DNA of 64,000 nucleotides. Origin: Xanthostigma xanthostigma (lineage: Eukaryota; Arthropoda; Insecta; Raphidioptera; Raphidiidae). The notes beneath the pieces are model-generated. The model was not told the origin of the DNA, did not search any database, and saw only the letters and a program-made list of their open reading frames with translations. Position 1 is the stretch's first letter. Each line of letters begins with the position of its first letter. Both the position numbers and the translations under genes were made by a program. This document shows, piece by piece, positions 13,601-24,700 of the stretch. The stretch covers positions 248,001 through 312,000 of the forward strand of contig OY754467.1 of assembly GCA_963575645.1 (NCBI GenBank), read 5' to 3'.

Positions 13601-14293
13601 TACCTCGATTTTAATATGATCAAGTTTTTGTTAAAATATCACTAACTAGATAATAGCTTAGCAAACAACCTTGAATAAACAGGATTCTACTGTATTTATA
13701 TGTTGTCGCAATGACAATACAAAAAACGAAACTGCCCAAAAAGTGTCAATTATATATTAAAAACGACCTTAGAAACGCAATAAAAAAAAAACAACAACAA
13801 TGAACGGTCAAATATTAAGTAACTATTCACCTGTTTTTTTTTTTTAACACTTTTTAACCTAGAAAAACTTTTAATATTTATGATGAGCTGTTCTCTTCTA
13901 TTTTAAGTAGTATATTTAGACAATTTACTAGTATATCAAGTAGAATTATTGATTTACAGAGGACAAATAAATAAAGTAAACTAATTCATCTCGTTTTTGG
14001 CCCTAGAATAGATTGAATGTGTTCGCATGGCAAAGTTCCTATTCTGGACTATCAACATCGCATGCAAGTTTGTTTAAACAACAGAAAAGCACAAAACAGA
14101 ATTAAACGACTAATATATCCAAAGATTGCTAAAAAAGGCAAGAAAGCGAAGACACGCAAAGCAGAAGCCAAATCGTAAAGCAATAGATTCGGTTTTATAA
14201 GAAAAAAACATTCATTTTAAAACGAAGCTACTGATTACCTTTTAGCATTCCTAAAGTGATTTTACCAGCTGTGCGTTTTCTTGAAGAAGACAT
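4641..14293 (-). CDS. TEX2: TEX2, SMP-domain lipid-transfer protein of ER contact sites, 13 exons
   Basis: TEX2 proteins sit in the ER and move lipids at contact sites with late endosomes or lysosomes, using an SMP domain. In transcript order the exons are 14239-14293, 12600-12926, 10510-11399, 9990-10243, 8958-9285, 8642-8853, 8026-8362, 6722-6907, 6474-6650, 6232-6392, 5349-5448, 4787-5041 and 4641-4709. All phases agree and the model gives 1116 residues (human about 1127). Exon 2 ends RWRIFNELKG. Exon 3 encodes an acidic region, then two membrane segments (LATLFFVSSLYYLPM and LRGFLVGALLVIAIVAIYY). Exons 4-6 form the PH-like part: GWMNEYPDVYD, FWSKKYPICLE and IYLFARASREKEEW. Exons 8-13 form the SMP domain: WVNALLGRMLFD, LPYFMEEL, IPPPPSDRLWFGF and KVLVLPNMEDI. 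Introns hold two Helitrons (5691-6153, 6983-7565) and an RC-D copy (9338-9815). The function is known from the family; the exon edges are my reading. Confidence 0.9.
5580..5640 (+). repeat. Degenerate hammerhead-like short repeat
   Basis: This piece of TEX2 intron contains CCGAAGATGAC, a short AT spacer and GCCGAAACGTC. The order resembles the CUGANGA ... GAAA core of retroelement hammerhead ribozymes. The first core box is imperfect and stem II does not pair cleanly, so this is at best a decayed copy. Confidence 0.25.
5691..6153 (+). mobile_element. Helitron-N copy A
   Basis: The repeat starts TCATATATATTAATACGC after an A and ends with the palindrome GTGCGAATAATTCGCAC, eight bases, then CTAG before a T. 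A 5' TC, a 3' hairpin close to CTAG and insertion between A and T are diagnostic of Helitrons. There is no coding capacity. It lies in a TEX2 intron. Six copies of about 460-580 bp are present in this window. Confidence 0.9.
6983..7565 (+). mobile_element. Helitron-N copy B, with internal duplication
   Basis: This copy has the same TC start, GTGCGAATAATTCGCAC hairpin and CTAG end as copy A. It is about 120 bp longer because a middle segment (the CTTCGATCTGTCATCTGA region, seen near 7200 and again near 7395) is partly duplicated. It lies in a TEX2 intron. Confidence 0.88.
9338..9815 (+). mobile_element. RC-D element copy 1
   Basis: The repeat begins TTTATTCAACTCATGCGCG. The inverted counterpart CGCGCAATTGTTGAATAAA occurs near the right end. 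After it comes a long imperfect hairpin from GGCGCAACTTGTAGGCTAAGT to TTAGACTACTAGTTACGCC, then AATAACTATT. A second copy lies at 36801-37257. In this copy the hairpin loop is extended by about 16 bases. The architecture matches the other RC families here. Confidence 0.7.
11400..12599. other. TEX2 intron 2
   Basis: This is AT-rich intron sequence between TEX2 exons 2 and 3. I see no exon, RNA gene or bounded repeat. The open frames around 11676-11867 read through low-complexity DNA. Confidence 0.5.
12927..14238. other. TEX2 intron 1
   Basis: This is intron between the short first coding exon and exon 2 of TEX2. It contains simple A and T runs and no supported gene. The minus-strand open frame 13349-13564 lacks family features. 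Confidence 0.5.
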
Positions 14294-15347
14294 GATTTAG
14301 TACAAGAACAGGTTAGTAAGTATGGAAAATGAGGTACCTATGTAAGTACTGTTAAATACGATAGAAACTGACGGAAATTCAAAAATGTGTGAAGCATACG
14401 TCAAGCATACGGTCTGAAAATATAAGAAAAAAATAACTGTCCAACGATAAATGACACAAACAAACACGTCAGTGGAGTCTGTACTTACATTTAGAAAGTC
14501 GCGTTTTATCTGTCATGCTGCGCGAAATAAAAAAAATTGATACAGCAAAATATTTAGCCACACAAAATAAAACGCGTAGGACTATTCGATTGGGGGTTAC
14601 ATACTGGATCTACGGAAAATATACATACTTCACGGTTTCAATCATAGTATATATTTTTCCTGAGGCTGATCACACATTATAAATAAATTTCACAAATTAA
14701 AATAACTGGAAAAAATGCCTACTAATGCATACTATATTTAGGAATATGGTAAAACTGGCGAGTTTGACAATTCTATCGTATCTACCCTGATAAACGTCAC
14801 AAAAACGTCAATATGCGCAGCGTTGCCAACGCATAAACTTTTAAAACCTATAAATGATTCTTCCAAAAAATTGTCTTCAAAATTATATTTGTAATCCAGA
14901 ATTTCTGCTAGTCGCTAAATAAGCATTTTTAATCGCCAAAAACACGATGACAAAGCGGTTTCCAGTCCCCACGATCTAGCAAAAAATCTACTCGACTGGC
15001 AACTCTGATTTTGGCGTAGTGCACTCTTTTGTCGGTAGAGTGTCGTTGCAAAAAATTTGTTTTGACAAATGACATTTCGAGAATCAAAAAATTACCTTTG
15101 ACAAAAGTCCAAATAAAAAAACGCAGTTAACTACACAAGGAATGGCAATTTGGGGTAAGCATAAATCAAATGTTATTACGACAAACGTGGATAATCTTAG
15201 AAATGCAATAAAAACTATGTAAGAGCACAAACTTGTATTCAAAAAGAAAATTTACATTCTCATGTTTTGAAAAAAAAATATAAATAAATGCGCAATTCAT
15301 AAAAACAATGTACTTGTAAAACAAGAAAGAACAACCACGAAGACGTC
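14294..15347. other. TEX2 5' flank and CFAP184 3' flank
   Basis: This region holds the TEX2 promoter and 5' UTR on the left and the CFAP184 3' UTR on the right. No coding region is seen. Confidence 0.45.
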
Positions 15348-18300
15348 TTATTTGTCCGATGCGTCGATTTTAATATTTTCGCTCAAAACCTTGGGCAGAG
15401 GCCTGTGCCCTAGCGATTTGTTTCTCTGAAACTTCCCTTTCGTTTTCACTTGAACAGATTCGGCAGTGCATAGTTCTAAATGTTTTCGGATTGCTCTTAA
15501 ACTTTCAGTTTGGTTTTTATAGCTGTCTTTAAGTCCGTCAAGATCTTTGCTAAGCTCTTCCACTTTGCGAATGCTGTCTTCGAAATCGCGCAACAAATCG
15601 TTCTTCGTCAGCAGTCCGGAAATTTCTCTCAGGCGCGAGGTCTCGCTTCGACACGCGTCGCGTTTTACTTTCAACGCGGTCAGTTCTTCTCGGTTCTGTA
15701 AAAAATGTAACTTTAATCAATAAGAAGAACACTCGACAGACGGACGATCGATTCGTGACGGGCAAGCTCTTTTTGAAGTGAAAACTTCTTTAGCGGCGTC
15801 GTACGCTTTTTTTGTAATGGGTAAAAAATGTTAAACTCGCGTCAGATCGAAAATTCGTAAGACGAAAACTTTTTTGTTTTTTTTGCTTAGCTATTTTAAA
15901 ATAAATACAAAATGTAATCACATATTTTAATGGAGTAAGCAATTGTCTTTCAAATGCAAGAAACAGTTTTTTGATTTAATGAATATATTTTGGCAAAATC
16001 AATTGTTTGTAAAAACGATTCTCACTAGTAGTGGATTTCTGAGTAACGCCAAGTATATATACGAGTTGTTGAGGCTCGACTACCGTGCTTGCTTCGGCAG
16101 TACATATACTAAAATTGGAACGATACAAAGAAGATTCAAGTTTTCACTTCTGCCGGCACTCCCGGAGTGCTGCAACCCGTCTTGTTTTTCTCTATATCTA
16201 TTTGTATATTTCTTATTGAGAATTAATTACGATGAGATAATTCGCATCTGCGAACCGGAAACAAAAATGAATAATAAAATACAGTTCTGATTGCATTGAC
16301 TGATAAATCCTATCTATTTACAAACCACGCCCTCGCTAATCTGGCCGATGTAAAAGCATTACGTGTCAAAATCCTTACGGCAATCAGGTCGTTTATGACT
16401 TCTTGCAGTTTAAGTGACTCCTCGTTAATATCGAACGCCGTCGCGTGGCTCTTCTCTCTGATATGCGCCAAGGTCTGTATTGCGGCGGCACACCTGTCCC
16501 TCAGCCGGCCCAGCTCTTCGTCTCGCTCTTCGATTTTATCGGAGAAACTCTTTAAAAAACGATGACATTATTATATCGTCGGCGCGAAATTAATTTCAAC
16601 CGCCGAACCGATTACCTGATTTTCCATTCTCATTTGTTCGTAGTCGACAATGTAAAGATTGTCTCCGACGGTTTCGAGCGACTTCAGTGCCCTTTCTATT
16701 TCGGCAACGCGGTCTCTGCCCCTGATAAACTTGAGCCTGTACTTAGACAGCTGTTCGTTTTTAACGTGCTGTCTTTTCACCAGCCGTTCGATGAGCTGCG
16801 TTTAAAAAAAACATAGGAATCGCTTAATTAAGACTATAAAATTACACGAAATGACAATGAATTTGACATTTTAAATAGGTAGTCTACGAGGCGCAAGGAG
16901 CACCGTCACCAACAATTATCTCCGGGACGTGCTCGCTTCGAGAGAAAATGACTAAAATTCTCAACGGAATTATAAAAACCTTATCGGGAATGGGTTTTCC
17001 AGTTTTCGAAAAAATCAGACCGGTCGCCACTTGCTGTTCACGATTCATAAGATGTTGAAATTTCGCGTTGATTTCTTTCAGCTGTTCATTTTTATATTTT
17101 CGCATGTTGGCAATATTGTCCAGTTTGGCCTTGCGCTCGCGATTGGTCCATTCCTGAACTTCGGCCAGCGTATCCAACGCGAAATTATATCTGACTTCCA
17201 AATCGAGACTCTCTTGGGGATCGGCCGGCTTCAGGGCGGCGTCCATCTGATATCAAAACACTTATATTAAAAACAAAATAAAATGTAAAAGTCGTCGAAA
17301 TACCGTTTGAAAATGAACCGCCGCGACGTACTCTGCGTTTTTTAAAATGTTCGACCAGCTTCCTTTGCAAAAAATTGTTCTTGCGACGCAACAGCGCATG
17401 TTCCGCACGCAGCTTGTTATAATCTTCGGTATATTTTTCAAGATTTATTTCTTCCTCGACGACCCGATCTTCCTCGACCTCGTCAGAGGAATCCGCGAAC
17501 GACAAATAATGATCTTCTTCCTCTTCGTCGTCGTCTGAAATCGAGTCGTTCATAAATAACAGTTGAAAATGAAAATTCTCGCACCTGCGTCACGAAACGA
17601 CATTCACCGAGCGTATCCATCGCGTTCTGCACAGCTTTGGCCATTTCACGCATTTCGTATTCGTCGGCCATCATAAAATCTCCGCTCGTCCGAGTCGCGT
17701 CGCCGGCTAAAGACGATCCGGGCGTTGTTCTAAGAAAAAAAATAAATGATACACGTCTTGTTGGCGGCGCATTTCCGTTTGCGTGCCCGGCAGAAAGCAC
17801 CTCCAAACGAGCACGGTTTAGTAAGTTAATGTTGCCTTACAAAACCGCGCTAGTTCGGAAGCAGTACCGCCTTCTACTGAACACGCAGGCGGTAATGAGC
17901 GTTCCGGTGCGATATAATTTGTTCGTTATTTGATCGATATCGATAAAAACAATATAACAATTGATATTCCATTCAGATCAGTTATCAAGAAAACACCTCT
18001 GAGATGTAAACGTTAAAATATTTTTAAGAAATAATTAAAAACTTATTACTGTTTGCTCACGTGTCCGCGTTTTTTCTCCGAGGATTCTTTCGCTTTTATG
18101 TGTTGCTCTTTGTCAGAAGACGCTGTTGATTGAAAGGCAAATGATTATTCTGTACGATGAAACAAAATCACCTTTGAAATTATAAAAATACGAAACAAAA
18201 AAAAAAAATACATACCAGCTTTTGACATCAGCATTTCAATTGTTGTTATTTAATTGTTAGTATTGTTACCTACACAAACTTATGATAATAGTAACTAGAG

Positions 18301-19540
18301 AGCATTTAAAAACAAATCAGCGCAGCTGTTTGTCTAATGACAATCGTTTTTTTAATCAAATAAAAATACCGCAAAGGAAATTCGGCCCCCGATAGAAGCT
18401 GACTTTTTTATTCGTTGAATAAAATTACCTTTCGCATCGATGTCGGGCTCCCTGAGTCTCTTTATAATCTTCGCATTTTGTTCGCCCAGCGCCGTTTCCC
18501 AGTCTTCGTACTCGCCATACTCGCCGAGGAATTCCCCTCTCATGTATGGAGGATACTGGTCGAATTCCCCGAGAATTTCTTCCATGTTTTCGCCGAGCTC
18601 TATATTTTGTGTTTAAATCATTCATATTGTGTCATTTTCCTAATCATCATTCATCTATATTAATACGCTAAGGTTTAAAAGATGTCTGCCTCCCTTTTTA
18701 GAAAAAAACCACACAATTTCTCCACATAAATTATATATCATTTTACAGATAATTGCTTGCTCTACTGACATCGACAACTAAAAAATTTATTATTGCTATT
18801 GTTTTTTTAAATTAATTTAATTAAACTCTGAACAACGTCCGCCATCTGACGGCGTAACGTTAACACTTCGATCTGTCATCTGACCCTTCATATTGTAAAT
18901 ACTACCATCTGACGGGCAACGCTGAACAACGCTTTTGCTACTTGCGCCTCTATATGACAATTTTAGTAAAATATTTCTTTTACAACAAAAAGAAGAACGT
19001 TATAAGCAGTGTGCAAAATTAGAAACGAATTGAATACCTGCAATCATATTTAAAAAATAATTTTGTAAAGTGATAATTATTATACTTATTTAGTGCGAAT
19101 AATTCGCACAGGTCATGCTAGTTACTACTTATTCGATTCGAGTCAGCACGAAACACTTATTTCAGATACTTGGAGAATTTGGACGCTTTTGTCCGAACAA
19201 TTAAATGTCTCTAAATGTTTAGAACAATATAAATAAGCAAATGCGTAATTTTAAAACGTCTATATTTTTCAACAACTGAAAAGATTTCCAAACGTTGCAT
19301 GAAATTCAGTACCGAACGGCGTCAGAAATGTAACTTACCGAAAATGGCCCTGTTGTTTGCGTCCGGATCAACTTCGTCGGGTAAGGTGAATGCGCCCTCG
19401 GGGTCCGGCTTTTCAGACTCCATCGGTTCTAATTTAATATCTTGCACTTCGTCGGGCTGCTCCGAATCATCTACATCGTCCGACGGTTCGTAGACCGAAC
19501 TCGCATCGGCCGTGTCTTGTTCACCTTCCTCGTTCTCCAT
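15348..19540 (-). CDS. CFAP184: Cilia- and flagella-associated coiled-coil protein CFAP184 (CCDC96), 9 exons
   Basis: CFAP184/CCDC96 pairs with CCDC113/CFAP263 in the 96-nm axonemal repeat of motile cilia and flagella. Exons in transcript order are 19339-19540, 18429-18599, 18050-18122, 17608-17729, 17332-17534, 16980-17246, 16616-16795, 16379-16549 and 15348-15695. Every junction is in phase and the product is 578 residues (human about 555). The first 150 residues are rich in Asp and Glu, as in the human protein. The rest is predicted coiled coil. Family landmarks are YEQMRMENQSFSDKIEERDE, matching the human FEQLKIENQ...KIEERNEE, and GLLTKNDLLRDFEDSI, matching human GLLG...LLRDFED. The donors at 18049 (GTAATA) and 17607 (GTGAAT) were chosen because stronger-looking sites nearby break phase. 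Introns hold an RC-B copy and a Helitron. The function is inferred from the family. Confidence 0.85.
15771..16185 (+). mobile_element. RC-B element copy 1
   Basis: The repeat begins GAAGTGAAAACTTCTTTAGC and ends with AAGTTTTCACTTC, then the hairpin CCGGCACTCCCGG, then CCGTCTT and T-rich DNA. This copy is longer than the others (34812, 55856, 63391) because of about 150 bp of extra internal sequence. It lies in the last intron of CFAP184. Confidence 0.72.
18651..19121 (+). mobile_element. Helitron-N copy C
   Basis: The TC start is at TCATCTATATTAATACGC, the 3' hairpin GTGCGAATAATTCGCAC is intact, and it ends CTAG before T. It lies in intron 1 of CFAP184. The base before the TC is T rather than A, so the left edge may have drifted by a few bases. 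Confidence 0.85.
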
Positions 19541-21033
19541 TTTTCGCGAAATTAATTTTCAATTCTAACAAAATCGTTATTTTGCGTTAAAGAAAAAATA
19601 TAAACCGGCTCAACTCTTTGACATCAGTAATAAAATTTGAAAAAAAAAAAACGCAACATGACTTTTACACCGTTTTACACCAAATACAATAATCAACTGA
19701 AGCTGTTGCCATGGAAACCTCGATTGAAAATCAATGCTATGCAGATTGGGAGTTCCACCATAGATTACATAGTTTTATAGATAGTTCACTTGACGTTCAA
19801 GGTCTTTAGTTCTTCCACAGGTCACTGATGCTAATGGCGTTACTGATGCTACTAGCGTTTCCATGGCTCCTCTATTAGACTATTATTACAAGCCCCCTAT
19901 TCCCAGGTACTAAACTGATAATTTATTATTAAAATTATCAATTGGATTTTCTATTCATTATAAAAAAATAAATTGAATAGATAATATTTGTAGGTTTAGA
20001 ATAATATAAATTCTTACTTCTCTTCAAAATGATGATTTATTTAGACTAATTTCTTATTTACAGTTTCATTATCAATTGAATATTAATATTAATTGGTAGA
20101 AGTTTTGTTCCAAAATATGTATTGAAGGAGATTTATTTGGTTGAGGAACAATTAAAAATAAGCTTTACCAGTGTATCGCTTGTGGCCAACGTTTCGAAAA
20201 ATATATTTTCATCATCAGGACCTTATTTTTAATTGTTCCTCAACCAAATAAATCTCCTTCAATTAATATTAATTTACAATTTTTTTACTTTATTTATGGT
20301 AAATATTTCATCTTTTTTAAAATATTAGTTATGGAAGTCCATTTATAAAAAAGAAATATTTGATCTCAAACACGAAAAAAATTATTATCCAGTGATTTAA
20401 ATTTCGCAGACATATAAATTCGAACCGGGGCCTGTGAATTAGTTCCATCTACAGCTCTTGCATATTCTAATATTCATAACGTGAACCTGCAACAAAATCA
20501 GAAGATTAAAGCGAGTACTCAGAAAAACTTGTATTAAAATGGGTTGCATATTGGACAAAATTGTAATAATTTGGTTTCAAGTCAACAAGATTTTTTAAGA
20601 AATGTATCTAAAAATATTAAATGCATATTTTTTTGGATATTATATTTATATAAAATACTCGAAATATTACATGAGAATATTGTTGTTTGGATATTTACTG
20701 AAGGGAATATTAAATTAATAAAAACAGATTTCTTACCTTGTGATTACCAGAAAAAAAGTGTAGAATCTCACTTTAGGTTTTTCCACAGACAATCCAAAAC
20801 ACTTTTCAGTAGTAAATATTATTATTAACTATAAAAATTACTATAAAAATAATAAATTTTGTTAACATTGATATCTATGCATGAAAAAATGACAGGAAAA
20901 CAAAAATGAATTTTTGAAATGACAGTCAGTGAACTCTGAATCATTTACCTATACCTAATTAAAATTAAAATAAAAAAATCGATCGATGCGTCTTGCCGCG
21001 ACCTGAGGAAGAGTTAAATTAGAAATTCTAATA
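19541..21033. other. Intergenic stretch upstream of CFAP184
   Basis: This holds the CFAP184 promoter side and AT-rich DNA, plus the snap-back repeat described at 20125-20268. The + strand open frame 20544-20828 has no family features and very low complexity, so I do not call it a gene. Confidence 0.45.
20125..20268 (-). repeat. Snap-back repeat with hammerhead-ribozyme-like loop
   Basis: Two arms of about 40 bases are inverted copies: ATTGAAGGAGATTTATTTGG on the left and CCAAATAAATCTCCTTCAAT on the right. On the minus strand the loop reads CTGATGA, then a GAAAA/TTTTC stem, then GAAAC, then an extended third stem closing at TGGTAA. This is the order of a type I hammerhead (CUGANGA, stem II, GAAA, stem III, UH) with the arms acting as stem I. 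Such motifs occur in insect Penelope-like and related repeats. Confidence 0.55.
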
Positions 21034-21547
21034 CAGTAGAGACGCGATAATCCGGACTAATTAAAACACAGCTGATCCGGATTATCAAAATGTCCGGATT
21101 ACTGGATGTAATTTTAATTATCAAGAAAACAAACTAAAATGCTCATATTTTGCGGCTAACTGTTTATTTGAGGCTCCCTTTTTTAATTTGTCAAGAATTT
21201 CGTTTTTTACTTGCAGTGATAAAGTAACGTGTGATCGTTTACGCGGCGCCATAGTGCGCTCTCTATGTAATTCTATCTGAGTTTGACAACGACTACATAC
21301 ATACTAAAACCACCTAACTTCTTTCACTTCTCTGACAACAAATATGTATGTAACTGTTTGTAACACACCGCCGGCCAATAGTGTTGACGCAAATAGTGCC
21401 GGTACAGCTACTCAATAACTAAGTATCATGATCCGGATTACTGAAACTGGAAAAATCCGGACTACAATGTACATAATACTATCAAACGACTGTCCGAATT
21501 ACCAAAGAATCCGGATTATGAAGGTTCGGATTAACGCGTCTCTACTG
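21034..21547. mobile_element. pogo/Tigger-like MITE copy 1
   Basis: Terminal inverted repeats are CAGTAGAGACGCG and CGCGTCTCTACTG, flanked by TA on both sides. CAGT ends and a TA duplication fit the pogo/Tc1 group. The element is about 514 bp and has no transposase. A second copy lies at 32167-32670. Confidence 0.82.
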
Positions 21548-21645
21548 TAGAAGTATACTAAGTGAGCATTGCCTGAGTTCCACTCAAAATGACTCCATTA
21601 GCATGTAACAGACAAAATTATGAAACGAGTTAATATATTTCAGAA

Positions 21646-21654
21646 CATTTTATT
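21646..21654 (-). terminator. Candidate poly(A) signal of DNAAF5
   Basis: AATAAA on the minus strand (TTTATT at 21649-21654) lies about 70 bases beyond the DNAAF5 stop, at a typical distance for cleavage and polyadenylation. Confidence 0.4.
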
Positions 21655-21723
21655 TTTTTTACTTGTTTGTCGATACATACACTCATAATTTTACATAATA
21701 AAGTATTTGGCCACTGGACATTT

Positions 21724-24700
21724 TTAGGCGGTCAGATGTTCGAACAAAATTTCACACGCTTGTTTATTGCGAAACATCGGCTTTGCATTTTCAATTTTAT
21801 TTAGCAGCATTTCTTTATTCGCTTTTCCAACAATCGTCAACGCATCTGAAAGCAAAAGAAGTCGCCGCTTAATGATAAGAAAACTAATAATTTGACAAAA
21901 TAAAATGAAAACAGTTGTGTGGTTTTAAGAAACCACGACGCAAGTGAAACTTTTATTGGATTGTAGACACTTATCCATCACGATTAATTATAAACAACAA
22001 TATTCACATGAATACACGAATAAAAACATGTAAACACTGTACAGCACTTGCCCGCATGACAGACTGACTATGTGTTATACATACTACGCGGTCAGCTGAT
22101 GCTAACCATGGGCGCCGCCATATTGGCCTTGGCTGCTCTACCGAGCGCCTACTCCGAGCGCCTTTCACTTTACCCCTACTCCGCGGTCGCCTGTAATGCG
22201 ACATGCAACAGACGGCCAGAAAAATTCGGGGCGATAGAATAAAAGTTTCACTTTAAAATTAGGTCTAAAACGGCGAACGATTGTACCGAGAACGAGTTTT
22301 TGATATTCGACATCGTCGTCGTCGAGATGAATGATTAACGTGGAATAAATCAGATCGACGTGTGCCTGGTGAGTTTCGTGCGCATTGTATCGGTCCGGCA
22401 GTTCTTCAAACAGCGTTCCGAGAGCAACGACGGCCCTGCTCCTGACGTTATTCGAGCCGTCGTCTAACCTTTTCAACAAAACTGCAACAAGAAACAATTT
22501 TTGACGTGATAACGTCTTATAAATTGATGAATCACTTCAAAATAAAAAGATGAAACACCGGCTGCATGCACGAAAAAGTGTAACGTTCCTAACGTTACTA
22601 AGTGAGCGACTAGTATGCCTTCGGTAATTTTGAAGCAGATATCATCAACCGATTAAGATGAAAATTTGTATACACGTTTAGTTTGAATGACAATGCATGG
22701 TTAGCTGTGTGACGTCACTCTAAATCCAATATGGCGGACTTCTAAAGATGGCGGACTAATTTTATTATGCTTTCCTACAATATGGGTATCAAATGAAAGG
22801 GTTTGCTGAGAATAACTCGAAAAATAAAGTGACGTCACTCTAAATCCAATATGGCGGACTTCTAAAGATGGCGGACTAAGTTTTTGACGTGATAACGTCT
22901 TATAAATTGATGAAACACCAGCTACACGCACGAAAAAGTGTAACGTTCCGCCTGACCCTGTGCGTGCAAGCGAGAGCGCAGTAATGTATTATTAAATATG
23001 ATATTCGAGCGGAATACGTTATCACGTAAAACTATCGTCCGTAAACCGACTTTACAGACAACCAATTTTTTTTATTTCTGTTGTCGTCCGCGCGTTGGCC
23101 AATAAGTTAAATGATACTCTACCGGGATACACTTTGTTGATCTGCTCCGCGTCGAGTTTGCCTTTCCGCAATTCCAAAACGGCCGCCAGTGCTCTGAGCG
23201 CGTGGTCTCTCGTGCGCGGCACCGTTTCGTCCGAAGCGGACATCAAACAAGCGGTGAGATCTTTGCCTATCGATTCAATGTCGAGACCTTTGACTGACAG
23301 AGCGGCACACACGCACGCGACGACCGCTCCTCGCAGAGCTTCGGCAGTTCGGCCTGCAAAAACAATCGAGAATTCGCAATAGAAACTTGTTTTTCTTACT
23401 GCGTTACCATTACAGGAATCAAACAAAAATAACCTGGTTGCCACGTCATATTAAATAACAAAATGTCTTTAATAAGCGAAACGAGTTCGAAACGCAGATC
23501 ATCATCGTGCGGCGCTTCGTCCAGACGATCGCCGAGTTCAAGAAGATACGAGGACAGGGCTATAAACAATGACAGTCTCATCTCAGCATCGGCCTCTTTC
23601 GGAATCAACGATTCTTTGAGTATTTTCAGCACAACGTCAAAATTACTGTCGATCGCCGAACCTGACAAAACAATCTCAGATGTAGTCGTTTTACAATATT
23701 GAGTAGAGCCGTAACAAACCGTATGTATTCGTTACTGAGTAACGGGTACATCGTCTGACTCGAGTAACGAGTCGTTACTTACAAATTCATTTCGTTACTC
23801 GCATGTTCCGTATCCATGTCAGTTCGACTCGTTTGATACAGTTATACGAACACAATGTGTTATACTTATAAGTATTCATAAAGTACGAAGTCATGACTCA
23901 TGTCGTAACACGTATGCGACGCGCTTTGGTGCGAAGCTACATGCTTATTGCTTGATGTACACTATTGTATGTCGTATCAAAAGTACCGAGTAACGTAACG
24001 ATACGAAAGTAACGGGTACTGGTTCTTTAAGTAACGAATACATACGGGTACACAATTTCTCGTTACTTTTACAGCTCTAATATTGAGCTTAAAAATACTT
24101 TTGGAGTGTTGTGAAAAAAATGTAGAATGTTAAACCGACGATAATGCGATACCTGCGCGCGTGAGTACGGCCACGAATATACATTTGTCCACGGTAACGT
24201 TAGTCCATGCTCCGGCGGTCGCCACTAACTGTTTCAATAAACCTCTAACGTGGCTCCGATACAGCGCGTTCGCGTCGCTCAATCCGAGATTCAACGTAAA
24301 CCGCTCCAAAGCGTCAGTCCAACGTTTTTCCACGTCGCGGCCGATCGAAATGACGCACATCAATAAGTAAAACAAATCGTACGCGACGTCTGCGCACGCG
24401 CAAGCGGCCGTCAACTGCTCACAGCAATTCAACAGCTGGGGTATGTTTTCCCTCGACTGACAGACGTCTCTCTCTTTTAGCGTTTTGCAGATTTCTACAA
24501 GAAACCGGCCGAGTTCGTCGCGGCGACTTCCTTTGATGAGCGACGCCAAAACGCACAGCACGCCCGTCAGCCGACCTCCGCTGTCCAAAATCGGCTGAAT
24601 TACGCCCCACCAGGCGCTCGTCCGAACGAAGTGACCCACCAGCTCGGACGTGTATTCTATTCTCGCACGGATGATCGACTCCTCGTCGTGACAACTCCTG

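Noticed and set aside
17483..17607. GTGCGA donor at 17584 for CFAP184 exon 4
   Set aside because: It leaves an intron of under 50 bases and the wrong phase. The GTGAAT donor at 17607 restores phase and gives a 72-base intron.
18217..18236. A short ATG-containing block before a GTATGT donor in CFAP184 intron 2
   Set aside because: It has no acceptor, so it could only be an alternative first exon. The full model works without it.
20544..20828. 94-codon open frame in AT-rich intergenic DNA
   Set aside because: Low-complexity composition (Ile, Lys, Asn, Phe), no family similarity that I can see, and no splice context.
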